Origin: Devosia indica
GTDB lineage: Bacteria > Pseudomonadota > Alphaproteobacteria > Rhizobiales > Devosiaceae
Reading direction: 5' to 3'
DNA: 64,000 nucleotides
Assembly (NCBI RefSeq): GCF_003056405.1
Contig: NZ_PYVZ01000015.1
Coordinates: forward strand, 50,121-114,120
Shown here: positions 35,263-44,293 of the stretch, piece by piece
Layout of the letters: every line of letters begins with the position of its first letter
Position numbering within the stretch: the stretch's first letter is position 1
Translations under genes and position numbers: made by a program
Notes under the pieces: generated by a model
Told to the model about the DNA's origin: nothing
The model's database searches: none
Seen by the model: the letters and a program-made list of their open reading frames with translations, nothing else

Positions 35263-36564
35263 GGAGACCCGCAAAAACTGTGTCTTTAGGATTGATGCTG
35301 CCGTGATGGCCGGCTGATTTCAGCGCTTTGGCATATTTGGGCGTTATTTGACCCTGTTTTTGACCGCCTGTGGTGCCCAACAAGGGGCATTTTCCCCGTT
35401 CCCGGGCAGACTCATGCCGTGACCGCGCGCTTTTCGTGGAAGACCAAGCGATCGAAGTTGTAGGCCAGATTGGCCAGCGTCAGTTTCGCTTCGGCCCGCG
35501 CGACGCCGATGGTGCGGATGAACAGGCCGAACCGGTTTTCTGGTGAGCAAACACGTGCTCGATCCGGGCGCGGATCGAGGATTTGATCGCATTGGCCCGC
35601 GCGGTCGCGATCGGCATTGATTTCCCCTTGGGCTTGCGCCGATGGATGCGGCTGGTCAGCATGCGATCGGCCAGCCAGGCCTCGTTGCTTTGCGAGCGGT
35701 AGGCACTATCGGCCCAGACCTCGCTGCTGGTGTTTTCCCGGTCAATGACCTGGCGCAGCATCCGGCCATCGGGATGGTTGGCCGAGGTCACCGCTGCGGC
35801 CCGGATGAAGCCATAGCGCCGGTCGATGCTGATATGGCTTTTGTAGCCGAACACCGGGATGGCGATCATGGGCAGTGGCGTGCCGTCGGGTCGGTAGCGC
35901 ACCTTGCCGCCGATCTTGAGGGTCCAGCGCGCGTCGGTATCCTTCTGTGCGGCTTTGGCCGGTTCGTTTGGCCAGATCTGCTTGGCTGACTTGCCAGCCT
36001 TGATGGCGTCCCGCTCGCCGTCGGTATTGCGCTGCTTGGGCGCCGGCACCAGCGATGCATCCACGATCTGGCCCGACATCGGGATGTAGCCCTTCTTGTG
36101 CAGTTGCCAGTCGAAGGCCTTCATCACCCGCTTGAGCGTGCCGGTCTCGGTCATGCGGTTGCGGAAATGGCGGATGGTGTTCTCATCGGGCGTGCGATCG
36201 CCGAGCGAGAAACCCAGGAAGCGCATCCAACTCAGGCGATCGCGGATCATGAACTCGGTGCGGGCATCGGACAGGTTGTGCTGGGCCTGCAGGATCAGGA
36301 TCTTGAACATGGCCACCGGATCGAACGGCGGCCGGCCACCCTTGCTGCCGTCGCCATATCCCAGCCCCTCGACCAGCCAGGATCGGAAATACTCGAAATC
36401 CACCGTCTGCTCCAAAACCTCGAGCGGATCGCCATGCTGGCTGAGGGCTTCAAGATGATCGTTCAGGCTGAAAAGGGAATGCGGGTCCATGATGACGCTC
36501 CATGATCGGGCGACATCAATGAATCATGACCGCATCAAAACCGCGAGGGTTTTTGCGGGTCTCC
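35263..36564 (-). mobile_element. IS5-like insertion sequence with 4-bp AGCT duplication
   Basis: 1302 bp. Exact 16-bp terminal inverted repeats GGAGACCCGCAAAAAC at 35263-35278 and, complemented, 36549-36564. AGCT flanks both sides (35259-35262 and 36565-36568). It sits at the orfA/orfB junction of the IS3-family element; removing it restores KEAASG in orfA and KLLSPSRRRR in orfB. Confidence 0.9.
35412..36490 (-). pseudogene. IS5-family transposase, frameshifted near the C-terminus
   Basis: N-terminal SLFSLNDHLEALSQHGDPLE and the DDE blocks (SGQIVDASLVPAPKQ, WADSAYRS, IRARIEHVFAHQK) identify the family. After HQK the frame shifts: the sequence has AAAA (35541-35544 region) where one more A would give HQKNRFGLFIRT and run on to the stop at 35414-35412. 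As written the first frame ends at 35480 with an unrelated tail. Either inactivated or expressed by slippage on the A-run. Confidence 0.85.
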
Positions 36565-36828
36565 AGCTGCCTCTTTGAGGATCAGCTTCTCGAGCGTCAG
36601 ATCCGAAACCGCCTTGCGAAGACGGTCGTTCTCTTTCTCAAGTTCCTTGAGACGCTTCACCTGATCACCCTTCAGGCCGCCGAACTCCTTGCGCCACCGG
36701 TAATACGTGAACTGTGTCACGCCGATCGAACGAACCGCTTCGCCTACCGATCTTCCTTGCGACAACAAAACATCGACCTGGCGTAGCTTGGCGACGATCT
36801 CTTCGGGCTTGTGCTTCTTCTGGGGCAT
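36565..36828 (-). pseudogene. IS3-family OrfA, 3' end displaced by IS5-like insertion
   Basis: From ATG 36828 (GAGGAC upstream): MPQKKHKPEEIVAKLRQVDV, a helix-turn-helix (SVGEAVRSIGVTQFTYYRW) and a leucine-zipper tail (LKELEKENDRLRKAVSDLTL). The IS5-like element cuts it at LILKEAA; in the reconstructed element only SGNY and a stop would follow, so nearly all of OrfA remains. Confidence 0.88.
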
Positions 36829-36888
36829 TCCAACGTCCTCTCTAAGGCTCAATAGCCTACTTCAGGGAGGACCACTTTTCAGGGGGCA

Positions 36889-37063
36889 GACCAGCCTCAG
36901 CTCACTGCTTACCTGGACGACCAGCCTGCCACTGAAGCTGCATCGAATGAGGCGGCCGGCAAGTCGAGTGGCGCGCCAGTGCGCTTTGGCCTGCCCAGGA
37001 TGACCCCCGCCGAAACCGGAACGTGGTCGGGATCATCCGGCAAGTCCGACAAGCCGGAATAGT
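36889..37063 (+). pseudogene. C-terminal fragment of an unidentified plus-strand gene
   Basis: Open frame directly from the IS3-family right end to the TAG at 37061-37063: QLTAYLDDQPATEAASNEAA, then VRFGLPRMTPAETGTWSGSS and a Lys-rich end. Hydrophilic and Ala/Ser-rich like the tail of a plasmid-borne protein. No start and no match on the other side of the insertion, so its 5' part has been lost with the IS event. Confidence 0.5.
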
Positions 37064-37066
37064 CTT

Positions 37067-37339
37067 TTAGGCAGGCATTTTGGTGAGGCGGGCGTCCAGC
37101 CCACCTTTTTTGCGCGGCTTTGGGTCGGGCAGGGGCGCCGGTTGCTCCGGCAAATGATCGACAACGCCCAAGCCATCGCGCAACGGCTCCTGTGCCAGGG
37201 GATGCGCGATAACGCCAATGTTCCGTGATCCGTCGTGGGCTCTCGGAACACCGGTAACAGAGGCAACCAAGGTAACAGTGGTGTCGCCAAGGTGCTTGTC
37301 GTCTACGAAAGGCGAGCGCTGTTCAGCACCGACACACAC
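37067..37339 (-). CDS. Small hypothetical protein downstream of DUF927 gene
   Basis: Up to 90 residues (start uncertain; VTLVASVTGVPRAHDGSRNI may be close to the true N-terminus). A proline-rich basic tail (PAPLPDPKPRKKGGLDARLT) is visible. It lies 31 bp after the DUF927 gene on the same strand and converges with the truncated fragment ending at 37063. Codon pattern is consistent with neighbours, but there is no family evidence. Confidence 0.4.
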   Translation of the reverse strand: MCVGAEQRSPFVDDKHLGDTTVTLVASVTGVPRAHDGSRNIGVIAHPLAQEPLRDGLGVVDHLPEQPAPLPDPKPRKKGGLDARLTKMPA

Positions 37340-37370
37340 TCACTAAGGCTCCGGTTTGCCATCGAAGGCC

Positions 37371-39599
37371 CTAAACGGCGGGAAGAACGAACAACGCAAT
37401 ATCGAGCACATAGTACCGGCTAGGACTTCCGTGGACCGGATGCCGATGGACAGACTGAAACCGACCCTGTTGCCGCTCAAGCGCACCCTGCTGCGTCAAT
37501 ATGCGGGCGAGTGATAGGGAGCTGGTTTCTCCGCATAGGTCCGCCCATGCCGCCGCGGTCAGATAGACCTTGCTGCCGCGCCTGTACCCCTGGGCATCGT
37601 TGGTCGCTGTCTCCCAATCCGGCAGGGTCGGCAACAGTGCATTAAGCCTGCTTTTGAAGCCAGCAAGTGGGTCAGGCTGTGGTACATCCTGGGTGCGGGA
37701 CCAGCTCTCCGCACAAAGGGCGATCGCCTCCTGCACCTTGTTTGCCGCCATGGGCAGCACACCGTGGCGGATGGCCAGTTCACCTGTCGCAGCAAGGAGC
37801 CCGAAATTCCCGTAGCCGCGCCGAACGACACCTGAGGTACCTGCAGGAAGGAAGCGGGACAGGAATGCCGCGCGCTGTCCTCTCAAAAAGCTTGCCGAGC
37901 CTTCAGGACCGCGCGCAATGGCCGACAGAAAAGCCAATGCTGGCCCGCCATGAAAGTCGCCACAAGCGCTGGTGACGGCCTCCGAGAGAGCGGCCCCATT
38001 CTCATAGCCATTTAGTGTGTCGTAAATCCCCAGACCCTGCCCGGCATCGGCGTCGACATCCATGATGCGGACCGCTTCCCCTTCCTGACGCTGTGGCGCG
38101 GACGACCATTCGGCGACCTTCTGGGCGAGCGTGATTTCTCCGCTGCTGAGAAAGACGGTCTGCCAGCTCAGGGGCTGGACAAACTTTCCCCGGCTATCAC
38201 CGCGGGATCGACCGCGGCCATTGCCGAGGCGATATGCTGCTTCCGCTGCCTGGCGCGGATCGAGCTGCGCCAGTTCATCAAGGACGAGGAGCCTGTGATT
38301 GTGTGCGGCCGCGAGCCCCTCCAGTCCGGCTGCCGTAGCGTCCCAGGCTTTGACCTCAGCGGCGGGATCTCCCCAGATCGAAGCGGCAAAGCGCAGCAGG
38401 GTGGATTTCCCGCTCGAGCTTTGCCCCACCAGATGAATGCCGAAGCTGCCCATTTCGGGGATGAGCCCGATTGCTGCCGCGGCAAGGCTCGCGCAGGCCG
38501 CGAGGACCAGTCGGCTGTTCCCTTCCATAAGCGGCTTCAGGTGTGCCTGCCATTGAGTTGCATCGGGGGGAGGGGGCTGCAGGGCAGGGCCCTGGGCAAG
38601 GGCACGATGGATCAGGTCCGAGCGGCCGAAGGTGCGGTCCTGCGCCACATAGGACCCTTCTTGCCACCCCGTTCGCTCGATGATGTTGAGTTTCCGCGAG
38701 ACGTTTGAACCGCGCAGGTGTGCGAGCAGCAGGTCCTCGGTTTCGGGATGGAAGTCGAGCTCGTAGCCGGCCGAAATGAGATCAGCAATGACCTGTCTGG
38801 GCTTGAGCCGCATGGCAGCCGCAGGAACCAGAAGGTGCCGCCAGTCCCGGTCGAACGTGCGGAACAGGAGGCGGTGGAACCACTGACCGGCGTCGTCCCG
38901 GCAGAGCGCCGCAGCAAAGATCGGCCCACCGACCCTTTGAGCGGACGCCTCAAAAGCGGGGTCCCCGCACCAGAGCCCGGACTGGCGGACAGTGAACCGG
39001 GGCGAAAGGGCGACTTCGGGCACCACCAGTTCGGGATCGCTCAGGCAGACTTCGACCTGATTGCGGCTCATTTCGAACCAGTCCAGGCCGCGCGGCGGAA
39101 CCGCCTGCTGGTACCCTTCCACGAAGGGCTCAGCCAGCAAATGACGATCGTTGGCCGGTATGATCAGAACGGCGGATGAGCCGATAGAGGCGTCCTTTTC
39201 CTGACGGCACACCTCAAAGGCACTGTCACGGTCCGGACACCAGGCCAGTGTCCTTCCGGTCATTCGGTGAAAGCGACAGGCTTCTTCAAGGTTGAGGTAG
39301 GTGAGATATTGGGGATCACCGTCTCCGAAGACTGCTCTCACGGTCAAAGGCGGGCGTGGCGGCAACAGCATAACCGCGCCATTGGGCTCGGCACAGGCAA
39401 TCGCCGAGATCATACCCGACCGGTCACGGAGCGGAATGAGGAGGGCGCTGCCCATTTGCCGGCAGTCTTTTGGAGAAATCGGAAAACGGCGCAATGCCGG
39501 GTGACCCGGATCAACCGGTTCAGCCGACTGCCAGAGACGCTCCATCGGCGTCTCGTTCTCGGGCTCGGTCTCGAAAATGGCCTCAATCATACCGCTCAT
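37371..39599 (-). CDS. DUF927-domain P-loop ATPase of mobile element
   Basis: 742 residues from ATG 39599 (MSGMIEAIFETEPENETPME); the open frame extends upstream but without plausible protein. An N-terminal toprim/primase-like region (ALLIPLRDRSGMISAIACAE) precedes the DUF927 helicase-like domain with Walker A GQSSSGKST (Lys398) and Walker B RLLVLDELAQLD. Such proteins are common on plasmids, ICEs and phages next to mobilisation or replication genes. The layout resembles a primase-helicase that could act in element replication (inference). It follows the relaxase gene by 88 bp on the same strand. Confidence 0.9.
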   Translation of the reverse strand: MSGMIEAIFETEPENETPMERLWQSAEPVDPGHPALRRFPISPKDCRQMGSALLIPLRDRSGMISAIACAEPNGAVMLLPPRPPLTVRAVFGDGDPQYLTYLNLEEACRFHRMTGRTLAWCPDRDSAFEVCRQEKDASIGSSAVLIIPANDRHLLAEPFVEGYQQAVPPRGLDWFEMSRNQVEVCLSDPELVVPEVALSPRFTVRQSGLWCGDPAFEASAQRVGGPIFAAALCRDDAGQWFHRLLFRTFDRDWRHLLVPAAAMRLKPRQVIADLISAGYELDFHPETEDLLLAHLRGSNVSRKLNIIERTGWQEGSYVAQDRTFGRSDLIHRALAQGPALQPPPPDATQWQAHLKPLMEGNSRLVLAACASLAAAAIGLIPEMGSFGIHLVGQSSSGKSTLLRFAASIWGDPAAEVKAWDATAAGLEGLAAAHNHRLLVLDELAQLDPRQAAEAAYRLGNGRGRSRGDSRGKFVQPLSWQTVFLSSGEITLAQKVAEWSSAPQRQEGEAVRIMDVDADAGQGLGIYDTLNGYENGAALSEAVTSACGDFHGGPALAFLSAIARGPEGSASFLRGQRAAFLSRFLPAGTSGVVRRGYGNFGLLAATGELAIRHGVLPMAANKVQEAIALCAESWSRTQDVPQPDPLAGFKSRLNALLPTLPDWETATNDAQGYRRGSKVYLTAAAWADLCGETSSLSLARILTQQGALERQQGRFQSVHRHPVHGSPSRYYVLDIALFVLPAV

Positions 39600-39687
39600 A
39601 TCCGCGCGCCCCCATGCGTTTCCGCTCCTGCGGCGGCATGGTGCCGGCGAGCGCCATCGCGACGCCAAGCATGGCGACTGTGCAGCA

Positions 39688-40797
39688 TCACCATGATGGA
39701 TCCTCATCCGGTGTGGGCTCGTCCGGAAAATCCGGTTCCGGGTCGTCCTCGCCTGGATCGGCCGGATCCACATCCCATTGGGGACCCGCCTCGGGATCGA
39801 TGTCGTCGTCGGGATCGACAGCGGCCTCGCAATCGTTCGGTCCAACATCGTTGTTTAGGTCCTCCCAGGAATCTGCCGCCCAGGATTCCTGCTGGAAAGC
39901 GCCAGTGCCGGTCGCCGCGCGCCCGTCAATGTCTTCGATCAGAGCCATCAATGCGTCGAGGTCCGGCGGGCGTCCGGCCTGAAGCTGGGAGCCGAGCTCG
40001 GCGCAGGCCTCGTGCAATTTGCGCAGTTTCATGAAATCAGGGCGCAATGGGGTGTCCGGATCGGGCGCTGGCACCTGGGCGATCAGGCCCCGCGTGAGCT
40101 CCGACAGGGCCGTCGTCACCATGACCGCCCCCTGGCGCGCAAGAAGGGCATCACGACGCAGACGCCGCCGGCGCGGTCCCACGCGCTCATGGCCGAACCT
40201 TGCGGAAACCGCGGTGGCGTAGTCATCCTGAAACCCGCGCATTCCGGTGCGATAGGCGCGCTCAGCCTGCTTATGGTCGCTGCCGATCCTCCGGGCGGCC
40301 TCGCGCGCAGCATAGCCCGGATGCAGTCGGTGATCGATCCTGCCATTGTCATCCAGACCGGGCACGACAACGGCATGCAAATGCGGGTGCGTCTCATCCA
40401 GATGCTCGACGACCGAAGCCAGATGGTTCCCGAACATGGCTTTGAGCCAGTCCAGCGTCGCGGTTCTCCATGCCAAGTAATCTTTCAAGGCTTCGCCCGA
40501 AACCGATTTCGTCGGCACCGGATAGGAGGCGACCAGGGCGTACATCACCACGGCATCGCGGCGTATGCGCCGTCCCTTCGCGTCCACGGCCTCTGCTGCC
40601 ACCGCCCGGACCTTGGGTTCCACCTGGAGGGGGTCGACGCCATGGAGGAGGTGCGGTGGCTGCGGTTTGGCGATATGGCCTTTGGCGCCGGGCGCACGCG
40701 CCGCCTCGGCCAGAACACCTTCAACCGTGTGCCAGCTCGGGTGACGGGAAGAGGCGGAAAGTCCGATCCCGTCGATATGAATGAATTGGCTGGGCAT
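39688..40797 (-). CDS. Mobilisation relaxase, MobV/Pre type
   Basis: 369 residues. The histidine triad HLDETHPHLHAVVVP (His132, His138, His141) matches the HxDExxPHxH metal motif of MobV/Pre relaxases; upstream RRDAVVMYALVASYP and the segment EALKDYLAWRTATLDWLKAMF also fit. The C-terminus is acidic (DPDDDIDPEAGPQWD). The enzyme would nick oriT and pilot DNA transfer using another element's conjugation apparatus. Gene context: DUF927 ATPase downstream, decameric repeats upstream at 40874-40953. Confidence 0.87.
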   Translation of the reverse strand: MPSQFIHIDGIGLSASSRHPSWHTVEGVLAEAARAPGAKGHIAKPQPPHLLHGVDPLQVEPKVRAVAAEAVDAKGRRIRRDAVVMYALVASYPVPTKSVSGEALKDYLAWRTATLDWLKAMFGNHLASVVEHLDETHPHLHAVVVPGLDDNGRIDHRLHPGYAAREAARRIGSDHKQAERAYRTGMRGFQDDYATAVSARFGHERVGPRRRRLRRDALLARQGAVMVTTALSELTRGLIAQVPAPDPDTPLRPDFMKLRKLHEACAELGSQLQAGRPPDLDALMALIEDIDGRAATGTGAFQQESWAADSWEDLNNDVGPNDCEAAVDPDDDIDPEAGPQWDVDPADPGEDDPEPDFPDEPTPDEDPSW

Positions 40798-40873
40798 GTG
40801 CCGCTCGTCTCGTCGTACCGACTAGAGAGTGAGCGATCCTGCGCATGGCGACTATTGCCCGCAGCGTATCTGA

Positions 40874-40953
40874 TCGTGACCCGAGATGAACCGAACGGAA
40901 CCGATCGTTACCCGGCGTAACTGCCCGTAACCGACCGTCACCAGCCGAAACTG
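40874..40953. repeat. Eight degenerate direct repeats with exact 10-bp period (consensus CCGTAACCGA)
   Basis: Units read in register: TCGTGACCCG, AGATGAACCG, AACGGAACCG, ATCGTTACCC, GGCGTAACTG, CCCGTAACCG, ACCGTCACCA, GCCGAAACTG. The AACC core recurs every 10 bases, one helical turn, so binding proteins would line up on one DNA face. Such arrays are seen as iterons or oriT accessory sites; it lies 77 bp upstream of the relaxase start. Confidence 0.75.
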
Positions 40954-41036
40954 AATGTCGTCGGTCAACTGTCCTCAAAATCTCCTCCCAGGATAAATCC
41001 AGGTGAGGGCGCGGTCGGTCGTAGTTGGATTTCGCT

Positions 41037-41138
41037 ATGGACATCCTCGCAGGCACAAGCGGCATGAACGGCTTGAGTTTCAGGCATGGGGCATCGCCCA
41101 GGCGTCCTGAGACCACAAGTCGGATTGTGAAAGACTGA
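41037..41138 (+). pseudogene. Degenerate start of an IS66-type tnpA
   Basis: CGCTATGGACATCCTCGCAG and the following ACGGCTTGAG closely match the 5' end of the tnpA at 63934 (CGCTATGGATATCCTTACAG ... GCGGCTTGAG). Here the frame reads MDILAGTSGMNGLSFRHG and stops after ~33 codons, consistent with an indel after GGCTTGAG. Old IS scar beside the caspase locus. Confidence 0.5.
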
Positions 41139-41205
41139 CCTTTCGATCTCGAGTAGCCGAGCTCAATCAGGAAGCAGCTGGTCTTGAGAAGGCCGCCTTG
41201 GCGAA

Positions 41206-42759
41206 CTACTCCACCAAATAGGGGATGCTGACATAAGCCCATATCCGAGCCCTGTTGGGTATGGCGGGATCCGGGCTCAGAACGGGTGACTGCAGTTCCG
41301 CGGCCACGGCCAACAGTGCCCTGTCCAACCTGTCCGGTGTAGCGAAATCCTCACCCTCCAGCAGGGGGGCGATGTCGACATCGTCTTCGACGACCAGGAC
41401 CAGCAGCGTACCCGGACCCGGATCGGTCGCAATGAATTCGAACGGATAGTTGCGATCCGGAATGGTGAGTGGTGCGCCCGCGTTTATCGAGAGGCGCTGA
41501 CCCGCTGCCTCAGAATAGGCATTGGGATAGATGCGGCGAAACACGCCATCCGCGCCGGTATCGAAAACCACAAGCTGTCCGCTACGCTCCGAGGCAATGC
41601 GGAACTGAACTGCGGCGCCCAGTGGAATGCTGGTGGACGGCAGAATGTCGGCCGAGACGGCGAAATCGTTTTGATGTTCGAAAAGGCCCTGGGCCAGATC
41701 GACCAATGCGGGCGCTGTCGTGATCGGGGGCACTTCGACCATGGTTGAAGCCTCGCTCACAGGCGTCGCTGCCAATTCAAGAGGCGCCAGCACACGGGCG
41801 CGATAGCTGTCGGGCGCCAGCAGTTCGGGCGTAAATCCGCCGGCGCAATTGTCACCAAGGCTGGTGCAAAAGGCCTCTGCCTTTTCTCGTACATGGGCCA
41901 GCAACGCACTGGCGGTAATGCGTCCCGCTCCGGAACGATCCGCTTCCAGGTCGCGCAAGCCTCTGACAAAGGCGTCTGTGAAAATGCCCCGCTGCTTGCC
42001 GTCTTCGGCGACGCTTTCCCAGGCAAGCTGGGCCAGAGTTGCGGCCTGCCAGACTGCAACCCCCTCTCGGACTGAACCGTCTCGTCGCACGGGATCGATC
42101 AGGCGAATGCTCGTCTTGGCCCGCGCCATGAGGTCGGGGTCGTAGTCATCGGGGGCGACATTGATGGGTGTATTGGGCGTAATGGTACGGAAGAGCGCAT
42201 TCCCGTCAGCGGCATCGCTGGCGGCCACCCCGCTTCGGGTCACGGAACCCGCATAGCAGGAGTCGGCGATGATGGTGACGTCCCGCCCCGCGAGACGGTC
42301 GATCAGATCGCCGATTTGCGCGCCCAGGATGTGCCCCCCTGGCACCTCCGCCGTTGGTTCGACTTCATGACTGGCGTCGAATGGCACCAGTGTCGAGGTC
42401 AGGCGTGTCCCGCCATTCTCCGTAGGTATGGCGACTTGCGAGCCGTGCCCCGAAAAATAGAACAAGACACGGTCGCCTGCGGTCGTGCCGTCGATGAGCC
42501 AGGATTCGAACGCCGCCAGTATGCCGGCCCGCGTGGCCTCGTTATCGCTCAGCACCATCACGTCCGCAGCGTCGTAGTCGAAGACGTCGATGACCAGTGA
42601 ACGCATGGCCACGACATCGTTTTCGGGGCCGATCAGGTCGCCGATCTCATTGAGATAGTCAGCAACGCCGACGATCAGGGCCCGGTCGCGGGCCGAGGCG
42701 GGACCTGCAGCGCAGAGCGCGAGCATGGCGACTAGGGCGAAGGCTGCATGGAATCGCAT
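41206..42759 (-). CDS. Exported caspase-like peptidase (C14) with C-terminal DUF4384-like domain
   Basis: 517 residues. Signal peptide (FALVAMLALCAAGPASA) then a p20-like caspase domain: RALIVGVADYLN at the first strand, catalytic His105 in YFSGHGSQ and Cys168 in IADSCYAGS. The C-terminal region (residues ~365-480: DILPSTSIPLGAAVQFRIAS, GQLVVFDTGADGVFRRIYPN) matches DUF4384, a beta domain often attached to envelope proteins. Both catalytic residues are present, so an active Arg/Lys-specific (metacaspase-like) protease is plausible. Start overlaps the upstream caspase gene by 28 bp; last gene of the minus-strand operon. Confidence 0.93.
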   Translation of the reverse strand: MRFHAAFALVAMLALCAAGPASARDRALIVGVADYLNEIGDLIGPENDVVAMRSLVIDVFDYDAADVMVLSDNEATRAGILAAFESWLIDGTTAGDRVLFYFSGHGSQVAIPTENGGTRLTSTLVPFDASHEVEPTAEVPGGHILGAQIGDLIDRLAGRDVTIIADSCYAGSVTRSGVAASDAADGNALFRTITPNTPINVAPDDYDPDLMARAKTSIRLIDPVRRDGSVREGVAVWQAATLAQLAWESVAEDGKQRGIFTDAFVRGLRDLEADRSGAGRITASALLAHVREKAEAFCTSLGDNCAGGFTPELLAPDSYRARVLAPLELAATPVSEASTMVEVPPITTAPALVDLAQGLFEHQNDFAVSADILPSTSIPLGAAVQFRIASERSGQLVVFDTGADGVFRRIYPNAYSEAAGQRLSINAGAPLTIPDRNYPFEFIATDPGPGTLLVLVVEDDVDIAPLLEGEDFATPDRLDRALLAVAAELQSPVLSPDPAIPNRARIWAYVSIPYLVE

Positions 42760-44288
42760 TGACCGTTGCTCCTCAATGATTTGCAGGTGAAGACCGAGTT
42801 GATCCCGATCCTGATCTCGGTGCCGGCACGACTTATCGCTTCATAGAGCGCGAGGGGATCGGGATGGCCATGAAGCTCCGTCAGCTGGGCATGAAGGGCT
42901 TCAAGGGGCTTGTGGCTTGTGATGGTAATGAGGTTGTCCGCTCCGAACGGCGCCGTCACCGGAGCACTCAGAGTAAAGGGACGGTGGGACGTCCACCTGA
43001 CTGGATCTCCCAATGCAGTGAGCGGCCAGACGAACTGAACAATGCCTCTGGCATTGAGATTGATCACGGTAACGTACCGGCGTTCCTCGAGATCCACCTC
43101 AAACTGGATATGCTGACCCTCAAGCAGGAATTGCTCGGAAGGGGTGACCCGCGCGGCGACCGGAACGGGCTGCCGCATCATCGCCTGACGCAGCCATGCC
43201 AGCACTCGAGCCGCGTTGATAGCATTTTGCAGTTGGCCGGCCTGCATGTCCGAGGCAAGGACGTCGCCGCTTTGTCCCAAGAGTTGACCAGCCGCCGCGT
43301 CCCAGATCAGGTCCGCCGGCGCGCCAGGCTCGGCCATGGCAACACCGTCAGGCCACTCCACCGGGTCTCCGATAACCGCCACGCTCAGCTCCGCGGAAGC
43401 CTGGGCGGGAATATGGGTGGTGTCGACCGACAGGATGACGCGCTGCGGCTCCGGGATCGTGCTCTGAGGCACCTGCCGGTTCTGCGACAAAAGACGTACC
43501 AAAGGCGCCACGTACTGGCGCAGGGAGGCCGCGGTAACGACGCCGGATTCATCGCGGGCTGCGCCCTCCAGCCCACGGGCGACAGCATAGGTCAGCGCGC
43601 CGCGATACTGTCCATCCACCAACACCTCATGAACAGCCATCTGCTCCACCGTTGCCGAGAACACCGTTAGCCCCGCGATCGGCGGTCGCGCAGCTGGCGC
43701 GCTCGGAGGTGGTGCAGAAATGACCGTCTCTGTCTCAAAGCGCTGGAACTTGAAGGGGAGCTTGGGCGCTCGCGGGTCGGTGCCGCGCACGGCGGCGCCG
43801 GCATGGCAGGCATCGGCCACAAAGACCACTTCCACGCCCTTCCGGTCAGCGCTTTCGAACAGGTCATAAAGATGCTCGTCCCGCAGGATTTCCTCACTGG
43901 CCAACTGCTCATGATAACCGTGGAGCAGGAAGCCCTTTTCAAAGCCGTCCGGCGTTGTCATTGCGCCTTCCCTCTGTGGGACGCGAATGCCGTGCCCTGA
44001 AAACGACAACAGAACGGTATCACCTGCCGTGGCGCTGGCCAGGATGGTTTCCCAGGCCCGTTCAAACGCGGCGCGCGTCGCCTCGCCATTGGTGAGGATC
44101 GTCACTTCGGTCTCCGGAACGGCGCCGAGCACCGCGACAAGGTCACGGGCATCGTTGACCGAGCCGCGCAGGGCCTGCTTGTGGGCATAATCGTCAATTC
44201 CCACCACCAGCGCCTTGATCTCCGCAGATCCGGGTTGGGCAAGGGCGAAGCTCATCACCAGTGCAAGGATGAAGGAGCGCCAGATCAT
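42732..44288 (-). CDS. Second exported caspase-like peptidase (C14) with DUF4384-like domain
   Basis: 518 residues. Signal peptide (FILALVMSFALAQPGSA), then KALVVGIDDYAHKQALRGSV, catalytic His99 in LSFSGHGIR and Cys161 in VADACHAGA. Residues ~395-500 resemble DUF4384 (FLLEGQHIQFEVDLEERRYV, INLNARGIVQFVWP). It is clearly a diverged relative of the adjacent 41206-42759 protein, not a recent copy. The gene lies 5 bp after the OmpA-type gene on the same strand. Confidence 0.93.
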   Translation of the reverse strand: MIWRSFILALVMSFALAQPGSAEIKALVVGIDDYAHKQALRGSVNDARDLVAVLGAVPETEVTILTNGEATRAAFERAWETILASATAGDTVLLSFSGHGIRVPQREGAMTTPDGFEKGFLLHGYHEQLASEEILRDEHLYDLFESADRKGVEVVFVADACHAGAAVRGTDPRAPKLPFKFQRFETETVISAPPPSAPAARPPIAGLTVFSATVEQMAVHEVLVDGQYRGALTYAVARGLEGAARDESGVVTAASLRQYVAPLVRLLSQNRQVPQSTIPEPQRVILSVDTTHIPAQASAELSVAVIGDPVEWPDGVAMAEPGAPADLIWDAAAGQLLGQSGDVLASDMQAGQLQNAINAARVLAWLRQAMMRQPVPVAARVTPSEQFLLEGQHIQFEVDLEERRYVTVINLNARGIVQFVWPLTALGDPVRWTSHRPFTLSAPVTAPFGADNLITITSHKPLEALHAQLTELHGHPDPLALYEAISRAGTEIRIGINSVFTCKSLRSNGQCDSMQPSP

Positions 44289-44293
44289 GTCCT

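Larger units (their letters stand above)
31806..36888 (-). mobile_element. IS3-family element carrying nested IS66 and IS5-like elements
   Basis: Ends match as imperfect inverted repeats: left TGACCCCATAGGGTGGTCC, right (complement) TGCCCCCTGAAAAGTGGTCC. OrfA is at 36828-36565 and orfB is in two pieces (35262-34725 and 32212-31835). Removing the two inner elements and one copy of each duplication leaves about 1.26 kb, a normal IS3 length. OrfB also has a 1-base deletion near 32169, so the element is dead. No short target duplication flanks it (ggcc on the left, gacc on the right), suggesting deletion after insertion. Confidence 0.85.
40798..41205. other. Intergenic region upstream of relaxase, 408 bp
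   Basis: No full gene. Contains the decameric repeats (40874-40953) and an IS66-type tnpA remnant (41037-41138), both listed. Expected location of relaxase promoter and possibly oriT. Confidence 0.55.

Noticed and set aside
37033..37290. Alternative minus-strand frame overlapping 37067-37339
   Set aside because: Composition is less protein-like than the 90-codon frame, and only one can be real at this position.
40874..40953. CRISPR-like array
   Set aside because: Units are contiguous 10-mers without spacers; better explained as a binding-site array.
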